A stretch of DNA of 64,000 nt. Origin: Meconema thalassinum. Lineage: Eukaryota > Arthropoda > Insecta > Orthoptera > Tettigoniidae. The stretch lies in assembly GCA_946902985.2 (NCBI GenBank), contig OX336388.2, forward strand, positions 1,506,436,545 to 1,506,500,544. Direction: 5' to 3'. A program made the translations under genes and the position numbers. This document shows, piece after piece, positions 34,253-44,292 of the stretch. The notes under the pieces are model-generated. The model saw only the letters and a list, made by a program, of their open reading frames with translations, did no database searches and was not told the origin of the DNA. Position 1 is the first letter of the stretch; each line of letters opens with the position of its first letter.

Positions 34253-34589
34253 TTTATCCTCAGCAAGGTTTTGAAATTCGAAGCAAGTGATTGATTTGGA
34301 TTTTAAAAACAATATCCACAGTAGTAAAGATAACATTTCCTAAGTACCTCACTCGACTGCTTGAGTGTACATTCCACTGACCCAATTAGTGTGCGCACTC
34401 CATGCCGGAACGTCATTCATACATCTCGCTAGACCTCCCCTCCTTCGAACATGATTACCACTCCTGCCGTATCAGGTGTCTTGTTTACAAACAAAGCACG
34501 CTCTCCCCAGGTGCTACACGGCCACGTACATTTGAGTGTTGGCTCTCAAATAAAATTCTGCAATAATGATTCTGCACCCATAGTCCTGA

Positions 34590-36146
34590 TTATTCGCCAA
34601 ATGGTTCTCTTCTGTAATACGGCTTAAGATTCGCGCTATTGAAGACAGATTTAGCGCCAGTGCTCAATTCTTCAAGTCTGTAAGCATTGTTACCCAAATT
34701 CATAATGATGCGGAACGGGCCAATAAATTTTGGACAGAACTTTGTAAATACTTTGTTTTTAGGATCAGATATCGGTGGTCTTCGAACAAGCACTAGTTCC
34801 TGTTCCTGTAATTCACGGTGAAATTTCTTTCCTCTGTACCTCCTCAGTCTTCGGTCCGCTTGGTTCCTCATGTGCTCTCTTGTTCGCTGAATTCGCAACT
34901 CATGCGCTAATAATGGATCCCTTGGGCATGGATTAATCTTGTCCCAAGATCTCTCAGGCAACCTGTTGTGGTGTACAACTAGTGGGACTTGACCCGTCGA
35001 CTCGTGCTTAGTAGTGTTCATGCACATCTCAATATCTCCTCCTTTGTCAACCCACTTATTATGATCGTTAGGAATCATTACTCGGTAATACTTGGCAACA
35101 CAGCGAATCGTTCTCTCGCTCGGATTCCCACAAGGATGGCGAATGCTCGACAAAACATGTTTTATCCCTAGGCTCTCTAGACCTTGCCTAAAAACATTGC
35201 TCGTAAAATAAGTACCATGGTCCGATAAAATGAATTCCGGCTTCCCAAGCATCGGAATGACTTTGTTCTGAATTCTGCTGAGGACTTGCTTTGATGTCGT
35301 CTTCTGGATTGGACATAACACTACCATCTTGGAAAACACATCGACACATACAAGAAGGTGTCGGCATCCTCGTTTTCCTTTAACCAGAGGGCCAAAACAG
35401 TCGATAGCGACCAGCTCGCATGGTTTTTGAGGTAATAATGGTTTTGGAGGTTGTTTCAAAATGAAGTTGTTTGGTTTAGTGCGCTGACACGCGTCACTAG
35501 TTCTTATTACTTCCACAATGGTATATCGCATCTTAGGCCAAGTAAAAGTTTCCCCTATCGTCGCTTCTGTTTTGTCCGTGCCGATATGTGCTAGGCTCTC
35601 GTGGACATGCCACGTCAATCCTCTCTGTAATGATGCTGGAATTAGAATTCGCAGTTTGGTGTGATCCTCATCCACGTACGTATGCAAAAGGTTATTCAAG
35701 TAGTGAAATTTCGCTTCCTTGGCACGGGCTTCTCGATATTCAGGTGAATCTGGTTGTAGTTCCTTCCTGTAAAACTTGATCATCATCATCATCCATGGGT
35801 CTTCTTCTTGTTCCTTCTGAATTTCTTTTAGTTTGTCCAAAAACTCACGAGCCTTAGGTGTTAGTGCTATATGGTGAACTTTCGCTGCTATCTCGTTCTC
35901 ATCTTCAGGATTCCTGCTTAAAGCATTTGGTATGATGTTCATCCTTCCAGGGCAATGCTCTATTGTAGTGTCGAACTGCTGTATGTAAATGGACCAACGT
36001 GTAACTCCCTCACTTGCCATCGTCGTCTTGAATAAGAACGTCAGTGCATGGTGGTCAGTTCTGACAACAATGGAATAACCGAAAATCATCTTACGCCATC
36101 GTTGAAGTGAATACAAGATCGCTAGCAACTCAAGCTCCGTCACAGT
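34590..36146 (-). CDS. Gypsy-1 pol, end of RNase H and integrase
   Basis: 519 codons open after the stop at 36147-36149. The first 60 residues finish RNase H (TELELLAILYSLQRWR, then VRTDHHALTFL). The integrase zinc region follows (HVHESLAHIG ... SDACQRTK); the first Cys of the usual CxxC is Ser. The catalytic core shows AIDCFGP (Asp), ILSDHGTYFTS (Asp) and NPSERTIR (Glu). A GPY/F-like module comes near the end (CPKFIGPFRI...AYRLEEL). Integrase would insert the cDNA with a 4 bp stagger, matching the ATGG duplication. Confidence 0.88.
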   Translation of the reverse strand, partial: TVTELELLAILYSLQRWRKMIFGYSIVVRTDHHALTFLFKTTMASEGVTRWSIYIQQFDTTIEHCPGRMNIIPNALSRNPEDENEIAAKVHHIALTPKAREFLDKLKEIQKEQEEDPWMMMMIKFYRKELQPDSPEYREARAKEAKFHYLNNLLHTYVDEDHTKLRILIPASLQRGLTWHVHESLAHIGTDKTEATIGETFTWPKMRYTIVEVIRTSDACQRTKPNNFILKQPPKPLLPQKPCELVAIDCFGPLVKGKRGCRHLLVCVDVFSKMVVLCPIQKTTSKQVLSRIQNKVIPMLGKPEFILSDHGTYFTSNVFRQGLESLGIKHVLSSIRHPCGNPSERTIRCVAKYYRVMIPNDHNKWVDKGGDIEMCMNTTKHESTGQVPLVVHHNRLPERSWDKINPCPRDPLLAHELRIQRTREHMRNQADRRLRRYRGKKFHRELQEQELVLVRRPPISDPKNKVFTKFCPKFIGPFRIIMNLGNNAYRLEELSTGAKSVFNSANLKPYYRREPFGE

Positions 36147-36956
36147 CTAGTTCCTCTCGTGCTTCCTCAATTTACGACTCGTAAATGCCAAATATGATCT
36201 TTTCTTGGGTTCATTAGCGTCCTCTTGGTACAGCATGGCACCGATTCCAATCAATGAAGCGTCTGCTTGAATTATAAATTTCTTCTCGAAGTCTGGATAC
36301 CCTAGCTTCACACAGTTCTCCAGTAAGTCTTTCGTAGATCTAAAGGACCTGTCGCACTCCTCATTCCACGACCATCGATTTGACTTCTTTAGCATCTCTT
36401 GCATTGGTGCTACTGTTTCCGTGTATCCAGGACAATTCTCCTTGAAGAAACCTGTCACTCCCAAAAACGCTCTTACATATTTTACTTTAGTTGATGTGGG
36501 GAATTTCTTGATTGCATCATTTTTCGCCGGATTAGGCCTCACGCCTTCAACATCAATTATGTGACCCAAATACAGAATCTCGCTCTGGCAAATGTGCGAT
36601 TTCTTTAAATTAATTTTGAAATTCATGGTTCTCAAGTTATCCAGAAGTTTGTTTAGGCTTACCAAGTGTTCCTTCATTGTTTCTGATGCAATAAGTATGT
36701 CATCAACATATCTCGTAGTGAAGCTCTTGACCTTCTCAGTCAGATTCCTGTCTAGTGCTCTTATCAGTGCACATCCAGCTGTTTTTACACCAAAGGGCAT
36801 GCGAGACCAGATATAACTTTGGTTATCGAATAAAAACCCCGTCAATAGTTGGGATTTTTCCTCAAGTTCAAGATGGTGGAAACTATTTGTTAAGTCGACG
36901 CTAGAATAAATCTTCTTCCCACGGAAGCCCTTCAATACATCCTTGATCCCTGGTGC
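36147..36956 (-). CDS. Gypsy-1 pol, reverse transcriptase and start of RNase H
   Basis: 270 codons between two stops, same frame as its neighbours. Polymerase motifs: IYSSVDLTNSFHHLELEEKS (first Asp), SRMPFGVKTAG, and the catalytic RYVDDILIAS near residues 80-90. Then YLGHIIDVEGVRPNPAK (thumb) and FLGVTGFFKENCPGY, and an RNase H start at IIQADASLIGIGAMLYQ, with TSRKLRKHERN just before the stop. The stop falls inside a conserved RNase H motif, so it is a mutation and not a domain boundary. Confidence 0.88.
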   Translation of the reverse strand, partial: APGIKDVLKGFRGKKIYSSVDLTNSFHHLELEEKSQLLTGFLFDNQSYIWSRMPFGVKTAGCALIRALDRNLTEKVKSFTTRYVDDILIASETMKEHLVSLNKLLDNLRTMNFKINLKKSHICQSEILYLGHIIDVEGVRPNPAKNDAIKKFPTSTKVKYVRAFLGVTGFFKENCPGYTETVAPMQEMLKKSNRWSWNEECDRSFRSTKDLLENCVKLGYPDFEKKFIIQADASLIGIGAMLYQEDANEPKKRSYLAFTSRKLRKHERN

Positions 36957-38041
36957 TTAGTCATGCTCAACTAGCAGTTTACTGTTCAAAACTCGTGCGT
37001 CTAGGCATAATCTAATTGATCCATTTGGCTTGGCCACAGCCAATATTGCGTTTAAGTACGGGGTTGCTGCTTTTCTTATCATGCCGGAATCTAATAAATT
37101 ACTAATGATGTCCTTCACCTGAGCAAAATGTTTCTCTGGGATCGGGTACAATTTACTCTTAAATGGGGTCCAGTCGGTAACTTGCATGGCATACTGGAAA
37201 TTTAAAACCTTTCCAGGGATGGTGTCGAAAGCTCCTTTATCATGTCTCAAAATTTCTTCTAGTTTTCTTCTATCAGGTTCCCCTACTATTGCCTCCTTAA
37301 GCCGCTCCTGAAGTAGAATTTCAAATTTGGATCCGCTAATTTCTTCTTCCGCCAAATGTACCCAAAGTTCCTGCGAAATATCTCGGCTGTCAATTTCAAC
37401 CACTGCTGTCTGGCTTACTCGTTCCTCCGTCAAGTTCTTATCTCCGATCGACTCATTAGTGCATTCTTCAATAACCCAAGTGTTCGCCTCTCTCTCTAGT
37501 GGACTTTCTTCCATGTTCAAACCCACATGACTCAACCACTCAACTTGTTTGAAACTCACAGTATTATTATGTAAGTCAATTATAGCATGAAAATCACAGA
37601 TAAAGTTGGCTCCCAAAATGACGTTATAATTCATCTTCGGTATCACGATGAAAGTTTGCGAAAATGTGTGGTTTAATATCTCCAGGTCTAAATATGCTTG
37701 GTGCTTGCAAACTATGGTCTTGTCAGGAATGACCCCTCTGACTTTCATTAATGGTACAGGCATAATTGGAACGGTTTGTTTACTTCCGATTTCTTTCAAC
37801 AATACTTCCGTGACTAAGCTCACCTGGCTACCTGTGTCAATTAAGCATCTCACTCTAATACCTCCAATACGTGCATAAATAATCGGTAATGGTCTGATGA
37901 CATTTTCTCGGTCCTTCACCACTTCCTCCAGGTAATCGTCCGGGAATGCTACCCACTCTTCTATGTTTGCAACAATCAACTCCTCCCGCTCCCTGGTGTC
38001 CTTCGTTTTCAGGCTATCTGGTTTTGGTTCATTCGAGGTTT
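36957..38041 (-). CDS. Gypsy-1 pol, protease and RT N-terminus
   Basis: The frame is open from the slippery run near 38041 to the stop at 36957-36959. The retropepsin centre is VRCLIDTGSQVSLVT, about 50 residues after the overlap with gag, and the C-terminal MNYNVILGANFICDFHAIID matches the ILG-(A/x)-(D/N)-F box. A linker (GAFDTIPGKVLNFQYAMQVTD) and the first RT residues (YPIPEKHFAQVKDIISNLLDSGMIRKA, GSIRLCLDARVLN) follow. No ATG suits this frame; it begins within the end of gag at -1, which points to frameshift expression. Confidence 0.85.
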
Positions 38042-39385
38042 TTTTAAATCCTGGGACCCATTCGTTGAGTTCCGCCGGTTGTCATCGCGCCTCTCCTGCT
38101 GCCGTAATAAGCTTTCTGCCCCTGCTCCTTGGTGATTATCCGGGCTCTGCCTATTTGCCATCGCATGCCCCCATTTCTCTTTCTCCATCTCTTCGGCATT
38201 TAACTCATCCAAATACTTCTGTGATTCGACGTACCGCTCATTCCAATCGTTGCGATAGTCTCCCTGATTATCTTGACGATAGTTCCTCGTATTGTTCCAC
38301 CTGCCATCTCCGTTCCTTTGGTAAGGTCTACCCTGCCTTTGGTTTCCCCTCCAGTTGGTATACTCTCGCTGGTACGTCCATTGATTATGCTGGTTCTGAT
38401 TATTGTGATTATAATTATCTCGGCGATTCTGAAAGTTCCTATTATTTTGATTTAATTGGTTTCGGCCCTCATACTCTTGCCGTCTCGGTGTAAATTGCGT
38501 TCCGGTAGATTGTGTTTTTGTTTGGTTACTCTGGTTGTGATTGGTTTGGTGTCCCTGAACCACTTCAGCTGTGTTTACACACTCCATGTTCCATCTCCCT
38601 GTCTGCGGACTAACCATACTTGTCTCATCTAGATGGCGGAGTAACTCGTCAGCCTGAACTGCGGTCTTGATATTACCGGCCACTAACAACTGCTGAATAT
38701 TCATTGGAAGCTGCTTCCCAATGGTTAAAACCATGTTTTCCTCAGTAGGGAGGTCGTCAAAATCGCGGAATTTAACCAGCTGTTGGCTAAAGAATTCGGA
38801 AAATCTGGTAGGATGTGTGCTGTGATATTTCCTAGTGTATAAATCCATTCTCAACCCCTGCTGCAAAGAAGGACTCCAGAACTTTCTCAAGAACGCCTCT
38901 CTAAACTGTGCCATGTCGGTAAATGTATATTTAAAACTCTCGAACCAGATTAAGCTTGGGCCCTCAAAAAACTTCTCCACAAGTCGCAACTGTATTGCGG
39001 GACTGACGTGTTGATCATTAAAGTAGTCATCCAGCTGACGTAAAAATGCTTTGGGACTGGATCCTGAGTTCTCCCTGAATTTATCGGGTTTGAAATCATT
39101 CCCCCTAATTACCTGTATCACTTGGGCAGGTGCCAAGCCGGGTTGTGGCGTGGACGTCTCCCCTCTGTACTGTTGGAATGCGTTGCTCGTTAACTTAGGA
39201 CTTTGACCTCGGCTGTTAACCTCAGCCAACTTCAAGCCCACCGGACTTCCAATGCTTCCCTGTTTGCCTACTGTGTTTTCTGCCGAAAATAAAGTTGCGT
39301 TTTCTAATGACCTGATCTCATTTTTAATTATGAGATCTGTGTGTTCTTGGAGTTTGGATTTCATGTTTTCCTCCAAAGCCCGCAT
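38009..39385 (-). CDS. Gypsy-1 Gag, capsid part
   Basis: 458 codons from the ATG at 39385; probably the C-terminal two thirds of the original Gag. A retrotransposon-gag capsid domain is visible at about residues 105-255 (FKPDKFRENSGSSPKAFLRQ, EKFFEGPSLIWFESF, FREAFLRKFWSP, YTRKYHSTHPTRFSEFF). It is followed by a long Asn/Gln/Arg-rich, nucleic-acid-binding tail (residues about 285-385) with no CCHC knuckle. Gag would build the particle. It ends at TGA 38009-38011, overlapping pol in the -1 frame. The upstream coiled-coil piece lies in a different frame. Confidence 0.82.
   Translation of the reverse strand: MRALEENMKSKLQEHTDLIIKNEIRSLENATLFSAENTVGKQGSIGSPVGLKLAEVNSRGQSPKLTSNAFQQYRGETSTPQPGLAPAQVIQVIRGNDFKPDKFRENSGSSPKAFLRQLDDYFNDQHVSPAIQLRLVEKFFEGPSLIWFESFKYTFTDMAQFREAFLRKFWSPSLQQGLRMDLYTRKYHSTHPTRFSEFFSQQLVKFRDFDDLPTEENMVLTIGKQLPMNIQQLLVAGNIKTAVQADELLRHLDETSMVSPQTGRWNMECVNTAEVVQGHQTNHNQSNQTKTQSTGTQFTPRRQEYEGRNQLNQNNRNFQNRRDNYNHNNQNQHNQWTYQREYTNWRGNQRQGRPYQRNGDGRWNNTRNYRQDNQGDYRNDWNERYVESQKYLDELNAEEMEKEKWGHAMANRQSPDNHQGAGAESLLRQQERRDDNRRNSTNGSQDLKKPRMNQNQIA
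38039..38045 (-). promoter_or_regulatory. Candidate -1 ribosomal frameshift slippery site (A AAA AAA)
   Basis: In the gag frame the minus strand reads tta-aaa-aaa-cct, giving the heptamer A_AAA_AAA about 30 bases before the gag stop. A -1 shift there leads directly into the open pol frame with no stop. -1 frameshifting is the usual gag-pol route in many Gypsy elements. I cannot fold the downstream RNA by eye to confirm a stimulatory structure. Confidence 0.55.
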
Positions 39386-39567
39386 TCTAGAATTGTATTC
39401 ACCTAGGCGCTTTAAAATCGTCAGCCTGTCTTCTTTAGTTTCGTTGACCTGCTGCTAATTTTTTCTTCGCTCCTTTCCTGATTCTTCTCTAGCTCCTCTC
39501 GTATTTGCTCTTGTATTTGCTCTTGTGTTTTAACTAATTGTTCTCCGACCTCTTCTCGTATTACCTG

Positions 39568-40296
39568 CTAGGTTTTACTTAATTGGTCTTCCAAGTTTTC
39601 ACGCAAGTGCATACGTTCTGTTTCTGTTTTGATTTCAAGTTTATCGATTTCCTTTATTAATTCGAGTACATTACTATCGACTGAATCGATCTGTTTCTGT
39701 AATTTATCCTGTGTGCTTTTTATTCCCGCCGTATTGTTGACGCATGCTGCCTCGATTTGTTTTAATTTATCGGCCACCATTTCATCAAATTGTATGAGTT
39801 TATTGTCAAATTTAGACTCCAACTTCTTAATCTCACCTAATTGTTTTGCGTTATTTTCCGCGACCTCATCTGTCAGTTTCTCTACTTCCCTAGCACTTTC
39901 ATTTATGTCAAGAGTGATCTGCTCTGTTTGTACTGTTTGTGTTATCACCTGTTCTGATAGTTTATGGTTCAGTTCGTTTAATTGTTTATCAGTATCCAAT
40001 TTCTGGACCTGCAATTGGATCGTAATATTACCGCTCATGTCTTGTAACTGTTTTTCATTATCTAACTTCTGAGCTTGTAATTGGACCGTAATGTCATTTA
40101 ACTGTTTTTCACTGTTCTTTAACTGTTCTTCCGTTTTCGCGGACATCTGTTCTAACTGTTTATCATTATGTTCGCTCTGAATTTTAAACTGTTCTTCCGT
40201 TTTCGCGGACATTTGCTCTAACTGATCTTCCGTTTTCGCGGACATCTGCATAGACATCTGCTCTAACAATCCCTTGATTTCTTCAACACTCGCCAT
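39568..40296 (-). CDS. Gypsy-1 Gag N-terminal coiled-coil part
   Basis: I place the start at the ATG 40296 (MASVEEIKG), since the more upstream possible start is not ATG. The product is almost entirely heptad-like coiled coil. Three or four near-repeats of LEQMSAKTEEQ come first, then two of LNDITVQLQAQKLDNEKQL type, then further Glu/Lys/Gln helices. It ends at TAG 39568-39570. The same frame stays open for about 40 more helical codons past that stop, then must change frame to reach the capsid part. I read gag as one gene broken by a stop and an indel. Confidence 0.75.
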   Translation of the reverse strand: MASVEEIKGLLEQMSMQMSAKTEDQLEQMSAKTEEQFKIQSEHNDKQLEQMSAKTEEQLKNSEKQLNDITVQLQAQKLDNEKQLQDMSGNITIQLQVQKLDTDKQLNELNHKLSEQVITQTVQTEQITLDINESAREVEKLTDEVAENNAKQLGEIKKLESKFDNKLIQFDEMVADKLKQIEAACVNNTAGIKSTQDKLQKQIDSVDSNVLELIKEIDKLEIKTETERMHLRENLEDQLSKT

Positions 40297-40815
40297 CGCA
40301 CAATACACAAATATAACCAGAGAAATACAGGGTCATGCACCGAGATTTCAGTCATACACACGCACACATGCCATAATATTTAAATACTACTGATTCTAAT
40401 TTAATAAAATTTTCAGTAATCAAAATTTACTGAATAAATGACTCTTATTTCCAAATAACAAAATAACTCCCTTGTGATCTGCTTTAAATTCCTAACCAAC
40501 AGAATTTACGAACAACACCAATTAACCGAAGTTAATTCAATGTAAAATATAAGGCAACACCTTCCTGCTTTGACTGAGTTCAATAATATGCAAATTTTCT
40601 AATTTTAATGCCGGGCGCCAGAACAAGTTAATAACAAATACAATATCAATTTCTAACCTTGTTCAATATTTCTAACTTTAGGAACTCAGTGATTTTACTA
40701 ATGCACATGGCGGTACAATATCGCCTCAATTTACTGAATTTACCTTGCCCGCTTGACCTGGCATCATTTCTCAGCGAAATAAATATGAGATCAGCAAAGC
40801 AACAACAACAACAAT

Positions 40816-40832
40816 CCCCACTTGGGCAGCCA
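40816..40832 (-). other. Gypsy-1 putative primer-binding site
   Basis: On the minus strand TGGCTGCCCAAGTGGGG begins 11 bases after the 5' LTR. A leading TGG (complement of tRNA CCA) fits a PBS. I cannot assign the tRNA, and the 11-base gap is larger than usual. Confidence 0.4.
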
Positions 40833-40843
40833 TTTTTGTTTTA

Positions 40844-41953
40844 TGAACCCTTGCAAAGAAGCTTATGAGACTCAGTTTCGGGGGGTGTAACAGTCCATTT
40901 CGTAAGTTGTTGTTAAAGCGCTTCATTAACATGCAGGGTAATATATAACAAAATAACATGCAGGAAAAAGTGAAGCCAGGGTTAAAACAAATGAATTTAA
41001 TGACAGATCAGCTATTTACAAAAGAAATAAACAAACAAAACTCCCAAAATGACTCCCACTGAATAAATTAATTTGCCAAAAACTAGGCCTAATCTCAGGA
41101 GAGATTCTTAATCGGACCAAATGTCCCAAAATCAACAATGACAATGTGTGACGTGTGTGCTGTTCTACATGCTTAACGATGAGTACAATTGAATGCATGA
41201 TTCGTCATCATCCAGATAAACCTTCAGAAGACGAATCTGCATTGCTTAGAGCTAGACAGACGCGGGGAACAACTATACACAACATAAAACTAAACCGACA
41301 CTTCCTATACTAAATAAACAACAAAATAATTTCCGCTTGAAATTGGAATCAAGAACTGCCGTAGCAAAACATTACTGCCTAAAATTAGGACTCCTCAAAA
41401 ATCAACACAAGTAAGTTAACACGTGACCAACAAAGAAATCACATATGACCGCCGTCATTTTTACAAGTAAAATACAACTACACCACACGGGTGTCACACA
41501 CAGAAACATGAAGTGAGTCATAGAAAATCACTAGGCTCAAAGCCAACATTTACATCATTAACACAATATTCCATCCATACGACATGCAATAATTCGTAAC
41601 AAACGTGGCGAACTCCCCAATTAATTATGGTCCAAATAACCATCACAAAAGAACAGGTTTGCTAATGATAGCTTAATAGGGGTCAGTCGGACAACAGGAC
41701 TGCCTAACAAAATAAGTCACCGAGGCTAGACGGGCGCTAAGTGGAAATCTGCACATCTGTCAACCCACGTGTCAATAACCTCGACCTCCCAAGGCACGGG
41801 ATCGAGTCTCGAAGAAGAGTGCCCCAAAGCACAATATATACGAGTATGTGTGAGAACAAAAATATATCTCAGCATTTCCCCTAGGAAATCCAAGAATCAG
41901 CATTGGACAAGGTACAGTAGCCTCCTCGGAGTGCCCTGCCTTTCCATCAAAAT

Positions 41954-41985
<32 letters not shown>

Positions 41986-43624
41986 ATGAGGGCGGTAGCA
42001 CCATCTACCCCTCTTCACGAAGAATCAAAACACACACTTGACACAAGAACACACACAGAATCACACGTATGGGTTTGACAGAAACCTGAAATAAAATAAC
42101 ATAAATATTTTTCCACCAGCTCGCGCTACCGTTCTAGTCTGTGACTAACAAACCTGAAAAGGACTCAAAAAAAATCTAAAAAAATTTAGAACTAAGGTGT
42201 TCTACAATTACATCTTAATTTGTTGCACTCGGCAAGCCTAGTATGATTAATAACCTGTTCATCAAACATCTTACAATAATTACCTCCCTTTCCTATCAAA
42301 AATATGAACTTTAATAAAGCACCACCTATCGAATGTAACGAGCTTCGCATCCGCATGGATAAAATCAAGTACACGCGCCGTGTACACTAAATATGACTCC
42401 AAAGAAAAATATACAACAAACAACTTTGGCCACGCGCCAACGTACATTTAAAACAATAGCGTCGGTGCAAAACAAAAATCTAAACAAGAAAAAGAATAAA
42501 TGAACTATTAACAATGTCCCCCCCCCCCCGCCTTATCTAACTACATATTGATTAAATCAATTTTTGTACATCACCGTATCAGCTTGCAGAACATATAACC
42601 TCCGCCCCGGCTCATTTCCCTACGGGAAATTAGCCCTCCATCGTAGACGTCGTCGAAGCGATGTTCATCAATCCGTCTCCTGGCCAAACGTCGGACATCT
42701 TGGCGTAGTCTCTTGGACAGAAATGTTCAATGTTAATATAATTTGCCTAGCTATAATCGCTGTGAGTTACTACTTTCACTCACGAATGTCCTATGTGATT
42801 AATGATCGAAGACTTTCCCTAGCTTAGCATTCGCATACACACGCACAATTATCACTTGAAAAATATACAATACAAAATTTACATAAATTATACACTTTAA
42901 ACACATCGTCACTGGCTTGAAAAACAAGTCTTAAACCTGACTGTCTCGCAGTCGTTATCTCACTAGATATCTCCACTGCTCTACCGTGAACCTTGCCCGC
43001 TATGAGCACAAACAGTTGTCACTAGTATGATTATTAATAAGAGCGGAAAATCGTGACGCAGACTGGCGTGACCTTAGCTCACCAGAGCTCAAAACAGTTG
43101 ACTTCGAAACAGCTTCTCCTCGATCAATTTATTGGAAACTGACAGACTGAGGTGGAGTGGGGAGAATTAAGAAAAATATTCTAGAGTTTTCATCTCACAA
43201 ACATGGGACTAGTATCAATCTACATCATTTTATTCAAAAGTCTCAGCGCGCTTATGCGGAGTTATTTCGGATCGGCGGTTCTTTAGATATGCGTTCCCGC
43301 GCCTTTTTTTAGAGGGTACGCCAACCATCGCGTGGTTTTGGCGTGGTCTCATCTGATTGGGTGATTCAATCCTAGGTCGGTTGAAACTCACTCGTGACCA
43401 TCCCCTAATGACTCCAATTTTGGTGCGCGTTGTTACACAATTTGTCCTTGAACTCGGCTTACTCGGTCGTCTTCAAGAATAACTACCAAGCCTGGCTCTG
43501 TGGTAATCATTGCAACACCCTAAGTTGGCTTCCCCTTTGTAAATTTCCACATGTACTGCCTGGGCCTCAGTAATAATAATAATAAATCATGAATACTTAT
43601 TCATCGCAGATTAATAAGGGTTCA
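40844..43624 (-). repeat. Gypsy-1 5' LTR (2781 bp)
   Basis: Partner of 31487-34252, with intact terminal TGAACCCTT and AAGGGTTCA. It is followed by the target duplication ATGG (43625-43628) and then the rest of the interrupted satellite unit. The (CAA)n run is about 15 bases longer than in the other LTR. The promoter must lie here (transcription toward lower coordinates), but I cannot point to a convincing TATA or initiator. Confidence 0.93.
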
Positions 43625-44125
43625 ATGGATTTACTAAGCCAAACACCTTCCCTGGAGCTCACTCAACATATCACCCAAGTTTCATGGCAATCGGATGAAT
43701 GGTATATGAACGCATACGAGACTTTGAAACGCTCTAACGTGCAGAGACAAACATAGAATTTGACAGCACTGCCACCTTTGGTATAAAACACAACTTTTCG
43801 CCAAGGGCGGAGTGTATGTAATGGCGGTAGTTGCACAGGTTGCGACCAGGTGGCTCTAACGTGCAGAGACAAACCATCCAAAGACATTAGCTTTCACGAA
43901 GACCAAGGCTAGTGGTTTCCATGACGACTGTTTTTGACTGTATATTGTGGTTCTAAAATTGTGTGTAAATTGTGGTTCTAAAATTGTGTTCATTCCACCT
44001 ACCGGGTCAGATTGTGAATCTAAACCATACATGGACCCACCCTAATATACATACCAAATTCCATCAAAATCGGTTCAGTCGTTTAGGAGGAGTTCAATCA
44101 CATACACATGTGTCGAAGAATTATA
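43625..44125 (+). repeat. Last satellite unit and 3' tail of the satellite-bearing element
   Basis: 43625-43735 continues the 163 bp unit broken at 31486. Then ctctaacgtgcagagacaaac occurs twice (about 43733 and 43854), as does attgtggttctaaaattgtgt (about 43945 and 43970). The end reads caaattccatcaaaatcggttcagtcgtttagga ... gaagaattatatatata, a common type of 3' end for dispersed invertebrate repeats. It returns to R1 after the TA-rich run. Confidence 0.75.
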
Positions 44126-44292
44126 TATATAAAGAAGAAGATACATATATACATAAAATATATATAAACTTTTGAACTGATGGTGGTTTTGGGGTCTGGG
44201 GGATGTGAAATGCGAAGATATGTCGATATTTTCCGGAAGTCGAAATATTGTACCCATTGCAATAGATAGATTTCTAATGAAATCTGCCTAAA
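44126..44292 (-). repeat. R1 copy d, other part
   Basis: From the (TA)n zone through aacttttgaactgatggtgg, gggggatgtgaaatgcgaagatatgtcg and gtacccattgcaatagatag to gaaatctgcct. It is the complementary remainder of 28395-29720; the order and lengths match an uninterrupted R1. Confidence 0.85.

Larger units (their letters stand above)
31487..43624 (-). mobile_element. Gypsy-1: 12.1 kb Gypsy LTR retrotransposon
   Basis: Minus orientation: 5' LTR (40844-43624), primer-binding site, gag in two pieces, pol in three pieces, 3' LTR (31487-34252). The target duplication is ATGG (31483-31486 and 43625-43628). The insertion lies inside one 163 bp satellite unit, whose sequence is continuous when the element is removed. 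No env frame is present. Lesions: a stop plus a frame shift in gag, and two stops in pol (36957-36959 and 36147-36149). High LTR similarity with broken ORFs suggests a recent insertion, perhaps already defective and moved by a helper. Confidence 0.93.

Noticed and set aside
34253..34589. Possible env gene between integrase and the 3' LTR of Gypsy-1
   Set aside because: Only about 340 bases with no open frame, signal peptide or membrane segment; neither Gypsy element has env.
37963..38493. 176-codon plus-strand frame
   Set aside because: Antisense shadow of the Asn/Gln-rich tail of Gypsy-1 gag.
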